Below, piece by piece: positions 37,195 through 46,409 of a DNA stretch of 64,000 nt. Origin of the DNA: an uncultured Anaeromyxobacter sp. (GTDB lineage: Bacteria; Myxococcota; Myxococcia; Myxococcales; Anaeromyxobacteraceae); contig CAIOAK010000179.1 of the NCBI GenBank assembly GCA_903855945.1, positions 26,359 to 90,358 of the forward strand, read 5' to 3'. A program made the position numbers and the translations under genes. A model generated the notes under the pieces. The model searched no databases. It saw only the letters and a program-made list of their open reading frames with translations, and was not told the origin of the DNA. The stretch's first letter is position 1, and every line of letters begins with the position of its first letter.

Positions 37195-40100
37195 ACCTCT
37201 CCGAGCCATTCATCCGCCGGCCGGTCGCGACCTCTCTCCTCGCGACGGCGATCCTGCTGGCGGGCGCGGCGGCCTTCACGCAGCTCCCGGTCGCGCCGCT
37301 TCCCCGCGTGGACTTCCCCACCATCTCGGTGAACGCCAACCTGCCGGGGGCGAGCCCGGAGACCATGGCCTCGGCCGTGGCCACGCCGCTGGAGCGGCGC
37401 TTCGGGCGCATCGCCGGCCTGGCCGAGATGACCTCGGTGAGCTCGCTCGGCGCGGTGGGCATCACGCTCCAGTTCGACCTGGACCGGGACGTGGACTCCG
37501 CCGGGCGCGACGTCCAGGCGGCCATCAACGCGGCCATGGGGGACCTGCCCCCCAACCTTCCCAGCCGTCCGGGCTACCGGAAGGTGAACCCCTCCGACGC
37601 GCCCATCCTGATCCTCTCCCTCACCTCCACGACGCTTCCGCTCTCCCGGATCTACGACGTCACGAACTCCATCCTGGCCCAGAAGATCTCGCAGGTGCCG
37701 GGCGTGGGGCAGGTCTTCGTCGGGGGTGGCCAGACACCGGCGGTGCGCGTGCAGGTCGATCCGGCCGCGCTGGCCGGACTGGGGATCGGCCTGGAGGACG
37801 TGCGCTCCCTGCTCGCCAAGTCCACGATCGACTCGCCCAAGGGCTCGCTCGCCGGACCGGTCCAGTCGCAGAGCATCGCCGCCAACGATCAGCTCCCTCG
37901 CGCCGAGCTCTACCGGCCCCTGATCCTGGCCTACCGGAACGGCGCCGCGGTGCGGCTCGGCGACGTGGCCACCGTGATCGACGGGGTGGAGAACGCCCGC
38001 GTGGCGGCCTGGACCGACGGGGTCCGGTCGGTCTCGATCTTCGTGCGTCGCCAGCCGGGCGCCAACATCATCGAGGTGGTGGACCGGGTGAAGGCGCTCC
38101 TCCCCGAGCTGACCCGGTCGGTCTCCCCCGCCATCGACTGGCACGTGGCGCTGGACCGCAGCCAGACCATCCGGGCCTCGGTGCGCGACGTGGAGTTCAC
38201 GCTCGTGCTCTCCATCCTGCTCGTGGTGCTGGTGGTCTTCGTCTTCCTGCGAAGCGCCTGGGCAACCCTCATCCCGAGCGTGGTGGTGCCCCTCTCCCTC
38301 GTGGGCACCTTCGGGGCGATGCACCTCTTCGGCTACAGCCTGAACAACCTCTCCCTCATGGCGCTCACCATCGCCACCGGGTTCGTGGTGGATGACGCCA
38401 TCGTGGTCACGGAGAACGTGACCCGCTTCATCGAGGCCGGGGAGTCGCCGCACGCCGCAGCCATCCGGGGGGCCCGCCAGATCGGCTTCACCATCGTCTC
38501 CATCACGGTCTCCCTGCTGGCGGTCTTCATCCCCATCCTGCTCATGGGCGGCATGGTGGGGCGGCTCTTCCGCGAGTTCGCGGTCACACTCAGCGTGTCG
38601 ATCGCCATCTCGGCGGTCATCTCGCTGACGCTCACGCCCATGATGTCGGCACGGCTTCTCAAGGCCCGGAGCGAGGAGCGGCACGGCCGCCTCTACCTGC
38701 TCACCGACCGGTTCTTCCAGTGGATGGTGGACGGGTACGGGCGGGGCCTCTCCTGGGTCCTCGACCGTCAGCCGCTCATGCTGGGCGTGACCGTGGCCGC
38801 CGCCGCTCTCACGGTGGTCCTCTACGTGATCGTGCCCAAGGGGCTCTTCCCGCAGCAGGACACCGGGATCATCTCGGGCACCTCCGACGCACCGCAGGAC
38901 ATCTCCTTCCCGGCCATGCGGGAGCGGCAGGAGTCCTTGAACCGGGTGGTGCTCGCCAACCCCAACGTCGCCCACATGGTCTCCTTCATCGGGGGAGGCG
39001 GGGCGGCGCCGAACAACGGCTTCTTCTTCGTCCAGCTGAAGCCCCGCTCGCAGCGGAACGCCTCGGCCGACCAGGTCATCGGGCAGCTCCGCCCGCAGCT
39101 CGCGAAGGTGCCGGGGATCGCGCTCTACCTCCAGTCGGTGCAGGACGTCCGCGTGGGGGGGCGCATGTCCCGGACGCAGTACCAGTACACGCTCCAGGAC
39201 GCCAACCTCGAGGAGCTGAACGAGTGGGCGCCCCGCGTCTTCGAGAAGCTGCGGTCCCTCCCGGAGCTCCGCGACGTCTCCTCCGACCAGCAGACCAACG
39301 CCCTGCAGCTCAGCCTGACCATCGACCGGGACACGGCGTCGCGGCTCGGCATCCTCCCCCAGGCGGTGGACGACGCGCTCTACGACTCCTACGGGCAGCG
39401 GCAGGTGGCCACCATCTACTCGCAGCTCAACCAGTACCGCGTCGTGCTGGAGGTGAAGCCCGAGCTGCAGACCGAGCCGCAGGCGCTCGACCGGGTCTAC
39501 GTGCGCTCCTTCTCCGGAGCCCAGGTCCCGCTCGCGGCCATCGCCAGCTACCGCACCGAGCGCACCCTCCTCTCCGTGAGCCACCAGGGGCAGTTCCCGG
39601 CGGTCACCCTCTCCTTCAACCTCGCCCCCGGGGTCGCGCTCGGCCCGGCCATCGACGCCATCCGCAAGGCGCAGGCGGAGATCCGCGTCCCGGCCAGCAT
39701 CCGCGCCTCGTTCCAGGGCACGGCGCAGGCCTTCGAGCAATCGCTGGCCAGCCAGCCGCTCCTCGTGCTCGCCGCGCTCCTCGCCGTCTACATCGTGCTG
39801 GGCGTCCTCTACGAGAGCCTCATCCACCCCATCACGATCCTGTCCACCCTCCCCTCGGCCGGGGTGGGTGCGCTGCTCGCGCTGCTCGCCTTCCGGACCG
39901 AGTTCAGCGTCATCGCGCTCATCGGGATCATCCTGCTCATCGGGATCGTGAAGAAGAACGCCATCATGATGATCGACTTCGCCATCGAGGCGGAGCGGGA
40001 GCAGGGGCTCTCCAGCCGGGAGGCCATCTACCGGGCCTGCATCCTCCGCTTCCGCCCCATCATGATGACCACCATGGCGGCGCTGCTCGGCGGCCTGCCG

Positions 40101-40346
40101 CTCGCGCTGGGCGGCGGAACCGGCGCGGAGATGCGCCAGCCGCTCGGCATCGCCATCGTGGGAGGGCTCGTCTTCTCCCAGGCCCTCACGCTCTACACGA
40201 CGCCGGTGGTCTACCTGTACCTCGACCGGTTCACCCGGCGGCGCAGGGAGCCCTCCGTCCCTACCGTTGCGGCAGGATCCCCAGCGTCAGCGCCATCTGG
40301 ACGAGATCGGGGAGCGACTCCGCCCCCATCTTGGCCATCAACCTGA
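37191..40346 (+). CDS. RND multidrug efflux transporter (MdtC-like)
   Basis: 1051 residues from TTG 37191, which overlaps the preceding TGA; the protein begins LNLSEPFIRRPVATSLL, so no later start is possible. TM4 ATGFVVDDAIVVTENV and TM10 GIVKKNAIMMIDFAIEAE keep the proton-relay residues; PKGLFPQQDTG and GGTGAEMRQPLGIAIVGG are family features. It is a close paralogue of the upstream pump. The C-terminal ~28 residues run into the opposite-strand response regulator gene (86-bp overlap), and look non-conserved. Confidence 0.92.
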   Translation: MNLSEPFIRRPVATSLLATAILLAGAAAFTQLPVAPLPRVDFPTISVNANLPGASPETMASAVATPLERRFGRIAGLAEMTSVSSLGAVGITLQFDLDRDVDSAGRDVQAAINAAMGDLPPNLPSRPGYRKVNPSDAPILILSLTSTTLPLSRIYDVTNSILAQKISQVPGVGQVFVGGGQTPAVRVQVDPAALAGLGIGLEDVRSLLAKSTIDSPKGSLAGPVQSQSIAANDQLPRAELYRPLILAYRNGAAVRLGDVATVIDGVENARVAAWTDGVRSVSIFVRRQPGANIIEVVDRVKALLPELTRSVSPAIDWHVALDRSQTIRASVRDVEFTLVLSILLVVLVVFVFLRSAWATLIPSVVVPLSLVGTFGAMHLFGYSLNNLSLMALTIATGFVVDDAIVVTENVTRFIEAGESPHAAAIRGARQIGFTIVSITVSLLAVFIPILLMGGMVGRLFREFAVTLSVSIAISAVISLTLTPMMSARLLKARSEERHGRLYLLTDRFFQWMVDGYGRGLSWVLDRQPLMLGVTVAAAALTVVLYVIVPKGLFPQQDTGIISGTSDAPQDISFPAMRERQESLNRVVLANPNVAHMVSFIGGGGAAPNNGFFFVQLKPRSQRNASADQVIGQLRPQLAKVPGIALYLQSVQDVRVGGRMSRTQYQYTLQDANLEELNEWAPRVFEKLRSLPELRDVSSDQQTNALQLSLTIDRDTASRLGILPQAVDDALYDSYGQRQVATIYSQLNQYRVVLEVKPELQTEPQALDRVYVRSFSGAQVPLAAIASYRTERTLLSVSHQGQFPAVTLSFNLAPGVALGPAIDAIRKAQAEIRVPASIRASFQGTAQAFEQSLASQPLLVLAALLAVYIVLGVLYESLIHPITILSTLPSAGVGALLALLAFRTEFSVIALIGIILLIGIVKKNAIMMIDFAIEAEREQGLSSREAIYRACILRFRPIMMTTMAALLGGLPLALGGGTGAEMRQPLGIAIVGGLVFSQALTLYTTPVVYLYLDRFTRRRREPSVPTVAAGSPASAPSGRDRGATPPPSWPST

Positions 40347-40872
40347 CCCGGTGGACCTTCACCGTGTTCTCGGCGATCCCCAGCGCCGAGGCCCCCTCGC
40401 GGTTCGAGGCTCCCCGGACGACCTGCTCCAGCACCTCCCGCTCGCGGGGGGTGAGCGTCTCGAGGCGATTCCGGAGCGCCTCGTAGCGCACCGCTGCGGC
40501 CCCGTCGTCCTGGTTGCGCTGGAGCGACCTGCGAACGACCTCCAGGAGAAGCGGCGGATCGACGGGCTTCAGCAGGAAGTCGTCCGCCCCTCCCTTCATC
40601 GCCCGGACCGACGTGGGAACGTCTCCGTGGGCGGTCAGGAAGACCACCGGCACGAGGATGCGGCGGCGCCGGAGCTCCTCCTGCACCTCCGTCCCGGTGA
40701 GCGCGGGCATGCGCACGTCGAGCAGGATGCAGGTGGGCGGTGTGAACTGCGCGGCATGGAGGAACTCGAGCGGCGACGACCACTCGACCGCCTCGATCCC
40801 CGCCGCATCGAGCACCCGGGAGATGGAGCGGAGGACGACCTCGTCGTCGTCTACGACATGGACCTGCGCCAT
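40261..40872 (-). CDS. FixJ/TodT-type response regulator
   Basis: 203 residues. Receiver domain with VHVVDDDEVVLRSI (acidic pocket), phosphoacceptor Asp52 in CILLDVRMP, FLTAHGDVPTSVRAMKGGADDFLLKP with the conserved Thr and Lys. The C-terminal LuxR-type HTH reads LTPREREVLEQVVRGASNRE and GIAENTVKVHRVRLMAKMG. Start 40872 is chosen from the receiver start; the frame is open further up. It is divergent from a FixL-like histidine kinase, the likely partner, and its 3' end overlaps the RND gene. Confidence 0.92.
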   Translation of the reverse strand: MAQVHVVDDDEVVLRSISRVLDAAGIEAVEWSSPLEFLHAAQFTPPTCILLDVRMPALTGTEVQEELRRRRILVPVVFLTAHGDVPTSVRAMKGGADDFLLKPVDPPLLLEVVRRSLQRNQDDGAAAVRYEALRNRLETLTPREREVLEQVVRGASNREGASALGIAENTVKVHRVRLMAKMGAESLPDLVQMALTLGILPQR

Positions 40873-40880
40873 GACCCGGA

Positions 40881-40913
40881 ATCCTACCGCGTTCCCGGTG
40901 GGGGCTGCATAAT
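40881..40913. promoter_or_regulatory. Divergent short-leader promoters of the two-component pair
   Basis: The gap between the two starts is 49 bp. On the plus strand CATAAT (40908-40913) ends eight bases before the kinase ATG. On the minus strand TAGGAT (40886-40881) ends eight bases before the regulator ATG. Neither has a clear -35 or a ribosome site. Symmetry suggests joint autoregulation. Confidence 0.4.
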
Positions 40914-40921
40914 GCCCGCTG

Positions 40922-42292
40922 ATGTGGAAGATACGAACCCGCTTCAAGGACCCGGATCAGGAACGACGCTTCCGGCTCGACGCGCTCGACGACGAGACGC
41001 GGCTCCTCACGGTCATCCAGGGGATCTGGGTCCTCATGTTCGCCGCCTTCGCCCGGAACGACTGGATCCTGCTCAGCGGCAGGCCCCTCGTCCTGGTGCT
41101 CTCGGGGCGCGCGCTGGTCGTGGCGGCGGGGCTCTGGCTCATCTGGCTCTTCCACCGGAGTCGGGAGCCGAGGCTCCGCGACGCTTCGCTGCTCGGGGTG
41201 ATCCTGCTCGAGGTGGCCTTCGGGACCCTCATGAGCTCGACGCGGGTGACCACCATGGGTCCGCTCGTGGGGGTGAACGTCGTCGGCATCCTCACCTGCT
41301 GGGTGCTCCTCCCCCTCCCGAGCGCACTGCAGGCCGTCTCCGCGCTGGGCGTCACGGCGGGTGCGGTCGCCACCTACTTCCTCCACCGCCGGGCGCCGAG
41401 CGAGGTGGAGCTCGTCCGGGTGGTCCTGGAGCTCCTGCTCGCCAACGTCATCGGCCTCGCGGTCTCGGTCCTCACCCACCGGGAGCGGCGGGGACGGTAC
41501 GCGGCCGTCCTCGCGGCGCAGGAGGCGGGGCGCTCGCTCGCCGATGCGCAGCGCGAGCTGGCGGAGTCGCGGTTGAAGGAGCTCCAGTCGCAGCTCATCC
41601 GGGTCCAGCGCGCCGGCGACCTGGGTTCGCTCTCGGTGACGCTGGCGCACGAGCTCGGCCAGCCCCTCACCGCCATCCGGAACAACGCGTACGCCGGGAC
41701 GAGCTACCTGGACCGGGACCCGCCGGACCTCGACGGAGCCCGGTCGGCCCTCGGCGACGTGACCGCCGAGTCGGAGCGTACGGCCCAGATCATCCTTCGC
41801 ATGCGCGACTACCTGGGGCGCGGAAAGGTCATCCGGGAGCGGGTCTCCCCCTCCGAGCTCGGGAGGGAGGCGGTCGCGATCGTCGAGCACGCGGCCCGGA
41901 ACCGGGGGATCGACGTGCGCGTGGAGATCGGCCCCGACGCGCCCGACGTCGAGGGCGATCGGGTGCAGCTCCTGCAGGTCGCCGTCATCGCGCTCGTGAA
42001 CGCCATGGACGCGGTCGCCGCGATGGAGGCCCAGCGCGTCGAGCTGTGGGCGAGACGGGGCGAGGGCTGCCTGGAGATGGGCGTCGACGACGCGGGGCCC
42101 GGCTTCCCCCCGGATGCGCTGGAGACGGTCTTCACTCCCTTCTTCACGACCAAACCCGACGGGATGGGCATGGGGCTTCCCATCGCTCGCACCATCGTCG
42201 AGGCCCACGGCGGGACCATCGCGGCGGGTGTCGCACCCGCGGGTGGTGCCCGCGTGTCCTGGACCCTTCCCACGAGAGGAATCCCCACGTGA
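40922..42292 (+). CDS. Membrane sensor histidine kinase (FixL/TodS-like catalytic part)
   Basis: 456 residues. About six membrane helices span residues 30-185 with short loops, so any signal is probably sensed in the membrane; no PAS domain is seen. A linker coiled coil leads to the H-box TLAHELGQPLTAIRNNAYA (phospho-His243), the FixL-type HELGQPL variant. N-box VNAMDAVAAME, G-boxes DDAGPGF and GMGMGLPIARTIVEAHGG follow. It is paired with the divergent regulator at 40872 and overlaps the following outer-membrane gene by four bases, hinting that the latter is part of the response or sensing. Confidence 0.9.
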   Translation: MWKIRTRFKDPDQERRFRLDALDDETRLLTVIQGIWVLMFAAFARNDWILLSGRPLVLVLSGRALVVAAGLWLIWLFHRSREPRLRDASLLGVILLEVAFGTLMSSTRVTTMGPLVGVNVVGILTCWVLLPLPSALQAVSALGVTAGAVATYFLHRRAPSEVELVRVVLELLLANVIGLAVSVLTHRERRGRYAAVLAAQEAGRSLADAQRELAESRLKELQSQLIRVQRAGDLGSLSVTLAHELGQPLTAIRNNAYAGTSYLDRDPPDLDGARSALGDVTAESERTAQIILRMRDYLGRGKVIRERVSPSELGREAVAIVEHAARNRGIDVRVEIGPDAPDVEGDRVQLLQVAVIALVNAMDAVAAMEAQRVELWARRGEGCLEMGVDDAGPGFPPDALETVFTPFFTTKPDGMGMGLPIARTIVEAHGGTIAAGVAPAGGARVSWTLPTRGIPT

Positions 42293-43110
42293 TCCTGCAG
42301 GCCATCCTGGCGACCGCGCTCGCCCTCGCCTCTCCCGCCGATGCCACCGACCCGCCGCGGACGCTCGGCGTGGGTGCGGCCGCCGCACAGGGGGTTTCGC
42401 TGGAGGATCTTTCCAAGCAGCTCCAGAACCCGCTCGCCGATCTCGTCTCGGTCCCGTTCCAGAACAACTTCAACGGCGGCGGGCCCAACGGCTCCACCTC
42501 CTACCTGCTCAACTTCCAGCCGGTCATCCCGGTCGAGCTCGACAAGACCTGGAACCTCATCATCCGGCCCATCGTGCCCTACTACAACGTGCCCACCGGA
42601 GACGGGGCGCGCAGCACCGGGCTGGGCGAGATCATCCTCGAGACCTTCCTCTCCCCGGCCAAGGGGTCGGGCCTCATCTGGGGAGCGGGGCTCGCGGTGA
42701 ACCTTCCCACCGCCACCAACCAGGCGGTCTCCACGGGCTGCTTCGCGGCAGGTCCGGTGCTGGCGCTCGTCTACATGGAGGGGCCCTGGGTGGTCGGCGG
42801 CCTGCTCACGCAGCTCGACGCCTTCGCGCGGATGACCTCCACCCACCTCGACACCACGTCCCTGCAGATCTTCCTGAACTACAACCTGCCCAATGCCTGG
42901 GCCATCGGGATGGCGCCGACCTTCGTGCAGAACTGGAACGCGGTGGGGCAGCAGCTCCTCGTGCCGGTGGGCGGAGCGGTCTCGAAGACCCTCTCCATCG
43001 CCCACCTGCCCATCTCGCTCTCGCTGTCGTTCTACGCGAACGTGGTCCATCCCGAGGGGCAGGCCCCCTGGCTCACCCGGATGGTGGTCACCTTCCTCTT
43101 CCCGAAGTGA
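42289..43110 (+). CDS. Outer-membrane protein with signal peptide, transporter-like
   Basis: 273 residues from GTG, which overlaps the kinase stop (GTGA). The signal peptide is ILQAILATALALASPADA. LSKQLQNPLADLVSVPFQNNF, then TSYLLNFQPVIPVELDKTWNLI and GLGEIILETFLSPAKGSGLIWG-type strands resemble MetA-pathway/phenol-degradation outer-membrane proteins of beta-barrel form; it ends on an aromatic strand (VVTFLFPK). Function unknown; probably coexpressed with the histidine kinase. Confidence 0.75.
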   Translation: MILQAILATALALASPADATDPPRTLGVGAAAAQGVSLEDLSKQLQNPLADLVSVPFQNNFNGGGPNGSTSYLLNFQPVIPVELDKTWNLIIRPIVPYYNVPTGDGARSTGLGEIILETFLSPAKGSGLIWGAGLAVNLPTATNQAVSTGCFAAGPVLALVYMEGPWVVGGLLTQLDAFARMTSTHLDTTSLQIFLNYNLPNAWAIGMAPTFVQNWNAVGQQLLVPVGGAVSKTLSIAHLPISLSLSFYANVVHPEGQAPWLTRMVVTFLFPK

Positions 43111-43129
43111 GGCGGGGGCGCGAGCTCCG

Positions 43130-43606
43130 TCACCGGGTCATCCTCCGGACGAGGAGCACGAGGATCGCGAAGATGCCCGCGATCACCGCGACCCCCAGCA
43201 CGGATCGGATGGCGCTGGCCAGCGGCGAGGGCTCGGTTCCGGCGGGAGCTCCCTCGGCGGGCGCATCCGGAGCCGGAACCTCGACGGCCGTGTCGAGCCC
43301 ATGCCCGGACGGGTCGATGATCCGGACCCGCCACCGGCCCGGGACATCGGGCACGAAGGCCAGCCATCCGTTCGGGTCGGTCCGCCCCTTCCAGCGAGGG
43401 ACTGCCGGGTCTGCGGGGGAGAATACCTCCGCGTCGACGGAGGAAAGGCTCTTGCCGCCCGGGTACCACGCGCGAACCGCCACGGCCTTGCCCCACCGGA
43501 CCTCGTGGCGCACCTCGTGAGCCAGGGCGGGGAAGGCACAACCCAGCAGGGCGACCACCAGGAGGAACCGCCCCATCCAGCGACCTCGACCGAATCGACG
43601 ACCCAT
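43130..43606 (-). CDS. Small secreted, C-terminally anchored Ig-like protein (NikL/CbiL-like layout)
   Basis: 158 residues. Signal peptide (FLLVVALLGCAFPALAHE), a beta domain with AVAVRAWYPGGKSLSSVDAEVFSP and GRTDPNGWLAFVPDVPGRWRVRI (key motif TDPNGWLAF), a Pro/Ala linker, one membrane helix (VLGVAVIAGIFAILVLLV) and RRMTR. His/Glu right after the signal cut and the whole layout resemble extra components of nickel/cobalt ECF importers, but no such importer is nearby. Function open. Confidence 0.65.
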   Translation of the reverse strand: MGRRFGRGRWMGRFLLVVALLGCAFPALAHEVRHEVRWGKAVAVRAWYPGGKSLSSVDAEVFSPADPAVPRWKGRTDPNGWLAFVPDVPGRWRVRIIDPSGHGLDTAVEVPAPDAPAEGAPAGTEPSPLASAIRSVLGVAVIAGIFAILVLLVRRMTR

Positions 43607-43727
43607 CCGGCTCCCCCCGACGGCGTGACGTCAGGGAACGGTAGCACATCAAGGAATTGTTCGCGGAACCGCCTCCAGATGGCAGAATACGCGAGCCCCC
43701 CGAGCACCCCACTCCCTGGAGGATGCC

Positions 43728-45521
43728 ATGCAGGAATACGCCACGCCGCTCCGAGACATGCTCTTCGTCCTGCGCGAGGTCGCTCCGCTCGACGAGGTGA
43801 ACCAGCTTCCCGGATGCGCCGACGTGAATCTGGAGATGGCCGAGGCCATCCTCACCGAGGCGGGCAAGTTCGCCACCGAGGTGCTGTCGCCCCTGAACGT
43901 CGTCGGCGACCAGAAGGGGGCGAAGTGCGTGGACGGCGTGGTCACCACCGCCCCGGGCTGGCGCGACGCCTACTCCCAGTTCGTGAGCGGAGGATGGAAC
44001 GGCCTGGGCGGCGACGCCGAGCACGGCGGCCAGGGCGCGCCGCGGCTCGTCTCGGCGCTCGTGGAGGAGATCTGGAACGGGGCCAACATGGCCTTCACGC
44101 TCTGTCCGATGCTCACCCACGGCGCCATCGAGGCGCTCGAGCTGTGCGGCTCGCCGGCGCAGAAGAAGACCTACCTTCCGAAGCTGGTGAGCGGCGAGTG
44201 GGCGGGGACGATGCTCCTCACCGAGCCGCAGGCCGGCTCGGACCTGGCCGCCGTGCGGTCGCGCGCCACGCCCCGCGGGGACGGGACCTACGGGGTCGAG
44301 GGGCAGAAGATCTTCATCACCTACGGCGAGCACGACCTGACGGAGAACATCATCCACCTGGTGCTGGCGCGGACCCCCGATGCGCCCCCGGGCGTGAAGG
44401 GGATCTCCCTCTTCGTGGTGCCCAAGTTCCTCGTCCAGGCCGACGGGAGCGTGGGAGCGCGCAACGACATCCGCTGCGTGTCGCTCGAGCACAAGCTGGG
44501 CATCCACGCCAGCCCCACCGCCGTGCTCGCCATGGGGGACCAGGGCGGTGCGGTGGGCTGGCTCGTCGGCGAGGAGAATCGCGGCATCGAGTACATGTTC
44601 ATCATGATGAACGCGGCGCGCTACGCCGTGGGGCTCCAGGGCATCGGCCTCTCCGAGCGCGCCTACCAGCAGGCGCTCTGGTACGCGCGGGAGCGCGTCC
44701 AGGGCAGCGAGCTGGGCTCGAAGAACCGCCAGGGCGTGCCCATCCTGCGCCACCCCGACGTCCGCCGCATGCTGCTCCTCATGAAGTCGCAGACCGAGGC
44801 GACGCGTGCGCTCGCGAGCGTGACCGCCGCGGCCATCGACACCGCCCGCTGCCACCCGGACGCCGCGCAGCGCGCCGCCAGCCAGGCCTTCGTGGAGCTC
44901 ATGATCCCCATCGTGAAGGGCTGGAGCACCGAGGCCTCCCAGGAGATCACCTCGCTGGGGGTGCAGGTCCACGGCGGGATGGGGTTCGTCGAGGAGACCG
45001 GCGCGGCCCAGCTCTTCCGGGACGCCCGCATCACCACCATCTACGAGGGGACCACCGGCATCCAGGCCGCCGACCTCATGGGGCGCAAGGTGGCGCGCGA
45101 CGGCGGGGCGACCATCCGTCGCGTCATGGCGGAGATGAGCGGCGTGGTGGCGGAGCTGGAGAAGGCGGGGTCGGCCGACCTCTCGTCGATCGCAGCCACC
45201 CTGCGCGAGGCGGTGGCCGCGCTCGAGGCGGCCGTGCAGTTCGTCCTCACCACCTTCGGCACCGACGTGCGCCGGGCCGCGGTGGGCGCGGGCCCGTTCC
45301 TGATGCTCTTCGGAACCGTCGCGGGTGGCTGGCAGATGGCCCGCTCCGCCCTCGCCGCGCAGCGGCAGATCGCCCTTGGGCACGGGGACGGCTTCTACCG
45401 GGCCAAGATCGCCACGGCGCGGTTCTACGCGGACCACGTCCTCACCCGGGCCAGCAGCCTGTCGCGGGCCACGGTGTCCGGCGCCGAGGGTGCGCTCGCC
45501 ATCGAGGACGATCACTTCTAG
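43728..45521 (+). CDS. Acyl-CoA dehydrogenase (DmdC/long-type, ~600 aa)
   Basis: 597 residues, the extended form with a C-terminal extra domain. MLLTEPQAGSDLAAVRS (FAD/acyl site), GQKIFITYGEHDL, GVKGISLFVVPKF, LEHKLGIHASPT, and the catalytic base in IYEGTTGIQAADLMGRK are present. The overall pattern is that of the DmdC-like 3-methylmercaptopropionyl-CoA dehydrogenase group, but many members act on other acyl-CoAs. RBS CTGGAGG lies before the ATG. It is followed after 15 bases by a 3-hydroxyacyl-CoA dehydrogenase, so beta-oxidation is likely. Confidence 0.9.
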   Translation: MQEYATPLRDMLFVLREVAPLDEVNQLPGCADVNLEMAEAILTEAGKFATEVLSPLNVVGDQKGAKCVDGVVTTAPGWRDAYSQFVSGGWNGLGGDAEHGGQGAPRLVSALVEEIWNGANMAFTLCPMLTHGAIEALELCGSPAQKKTYLPKLVSGEWAGTMLLTEPQAGSDLAAVRSRATPRGDGTYGVEGQKIFITYGEHDLTENIIHLVLARTPDAPPGVKGISLFVVPKFLVQADGSVGARNDIRCVSLEHKLGIHASPTAVLAMGDQGGAVGWLVGEENRGIEYMFIMMNAARYAVGLQGIGLSERAYQQALWYARERVQGSELGSKNRQGVPILRHPDVRRMLLLMKSQTEATRALASVTAAAIDTARCHPDAAQRAASQAFVELMIPIVKGWSTEASQEITSLGVQVHGGMGFVEETGAAQLFRDARITTIYEGTTGIQAADLMGRKVARDGGATIRRVMAEMSGVVAELEKAGSADLSSIAATLREAVAALEAAVQFVLTTFGTDVRRAAVGAGPFLMLFGTVAGGWQMARSALAAQRQIALGHGDGFYRAKIATARFYADHVLTRASSLSRATVSGAEGALAIEDDHF

Positions 45522-45536
45522 CCAGGGGAGCCGGCA

Positions 45537-46388
45537 ATGGGCATCGACACCATCGGGGTCGTGGGCGCGGGAACCATGGGCAACGGCATCGCGCAGGTCT
45601 GCGCGGTGGCCGGGCTGCGGGTGACGATGCTCGACGTCTCGGACGCGGCGGTGCAGCGCGGCCTCTCGACGCTCGGCGGCAGCCTGGACCGGCTCATCAA
45701 GAAGGGGACGCTCACCGCGGCGCAGAAGGCGGAGGCCGTGGCGCGCGTCACCGGCACCACCGACTACGCGGCGCTGCGCGGGGCCGACCTGGTGGTCGAG
45801 GCGGCCACCGAGAACGTGGAGGTGAAGCTCCGCATCCTCCGACAGGTGGACGAGGTCGTCTCCACCGACGTCGTCCTGGCCACCAACACCTCCTCCATCT
45901 CCATCACCCAGCTCGCGGCGGTGGTGCGGCGGCCGGAGCGGTTCGTCGGCCTCCACTTCTTCAACCCGGTCCCGGTGATGGCGCTCGTGGAGGTGATCCG
46001 CGGCCTGCAGACCTCCGACGACACCCAGGCCCGCACCCTCGCCTTCGCGAAGGCCATCGGCAAGACCCCCATCACGGTGAAGAACGGCCCGGGGTTCGCG
46101 GTGAACCGGATCCTCTGCCCGATGATCAACGAGGCGATCTTCGCGCTCCAGGAGGGGATGGCCTCCGCCGAGGACATCGACACCGGGATGAAGCTCGGCT
46201 GCAACCACCCCATCGGCCCGCTCGCCCTGGCCGACATGGTGGGGCTCGACACCCTGCTCGCGGTGATGCAGGTCTTCTACGAGGGGTTCAACGACCCCAA
46301 GTACCGCCCTGCCCCGCTGCTCAAGGAGCTCGTGGCCGCGGGGCGGCTGGGCCGGAAGACGAAGCGCGGGTTCTACTCGTACGAGTGA
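45537..46388 (+). CDS. 3-hydroxybutyryl-CoA dehydrogenase
   Basis: 283 residues. NAD motif VGAGTMGNGIAQVCA (10-24), VVEAATENVEVK, ATNTSSISITQLA, the catalytic His in FVGLHFFNPVPVM, NGPGFAVNRIL, and GCNHPIGPLALADMVGLDT are canonical for the Hbd/PaaH family. It converts 3-hydroxyacyl-CoA to 3-oxoacyl-CoA. Operon partner of the dehydrogenase at 43728. It ends convergent with the phospholipase B-like gene. Confidence 0.93.
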   Translation: MGIDTIGVVGAGTMGNGIAQVCAVAGLRVTMLDVSDAAVQRGLSTLGGSLDRLIKKGTLTAAQKAEAVARVTGTTDYAALRGADLVVEAATENVEVKLRILRQVDEVVSTDVVLATNTSSISITQLAAVVRRPERFVGLHFFNPVPVMALVEVIRGLQTSDDTQARTLAFAKAIGKTPITVKNGPGFAVNRILCPMINEAIFALQEGMASAEDIDTGMKLGCNHPIGPLALADMVGLDTLLAVMQVFYEGFNDPKYRPAPLLKELVAAGRLGRKTKRGFYSYE

Positions 46389-46409
46389 GGGTCCCCGCCG
46401 CGAACCCGC

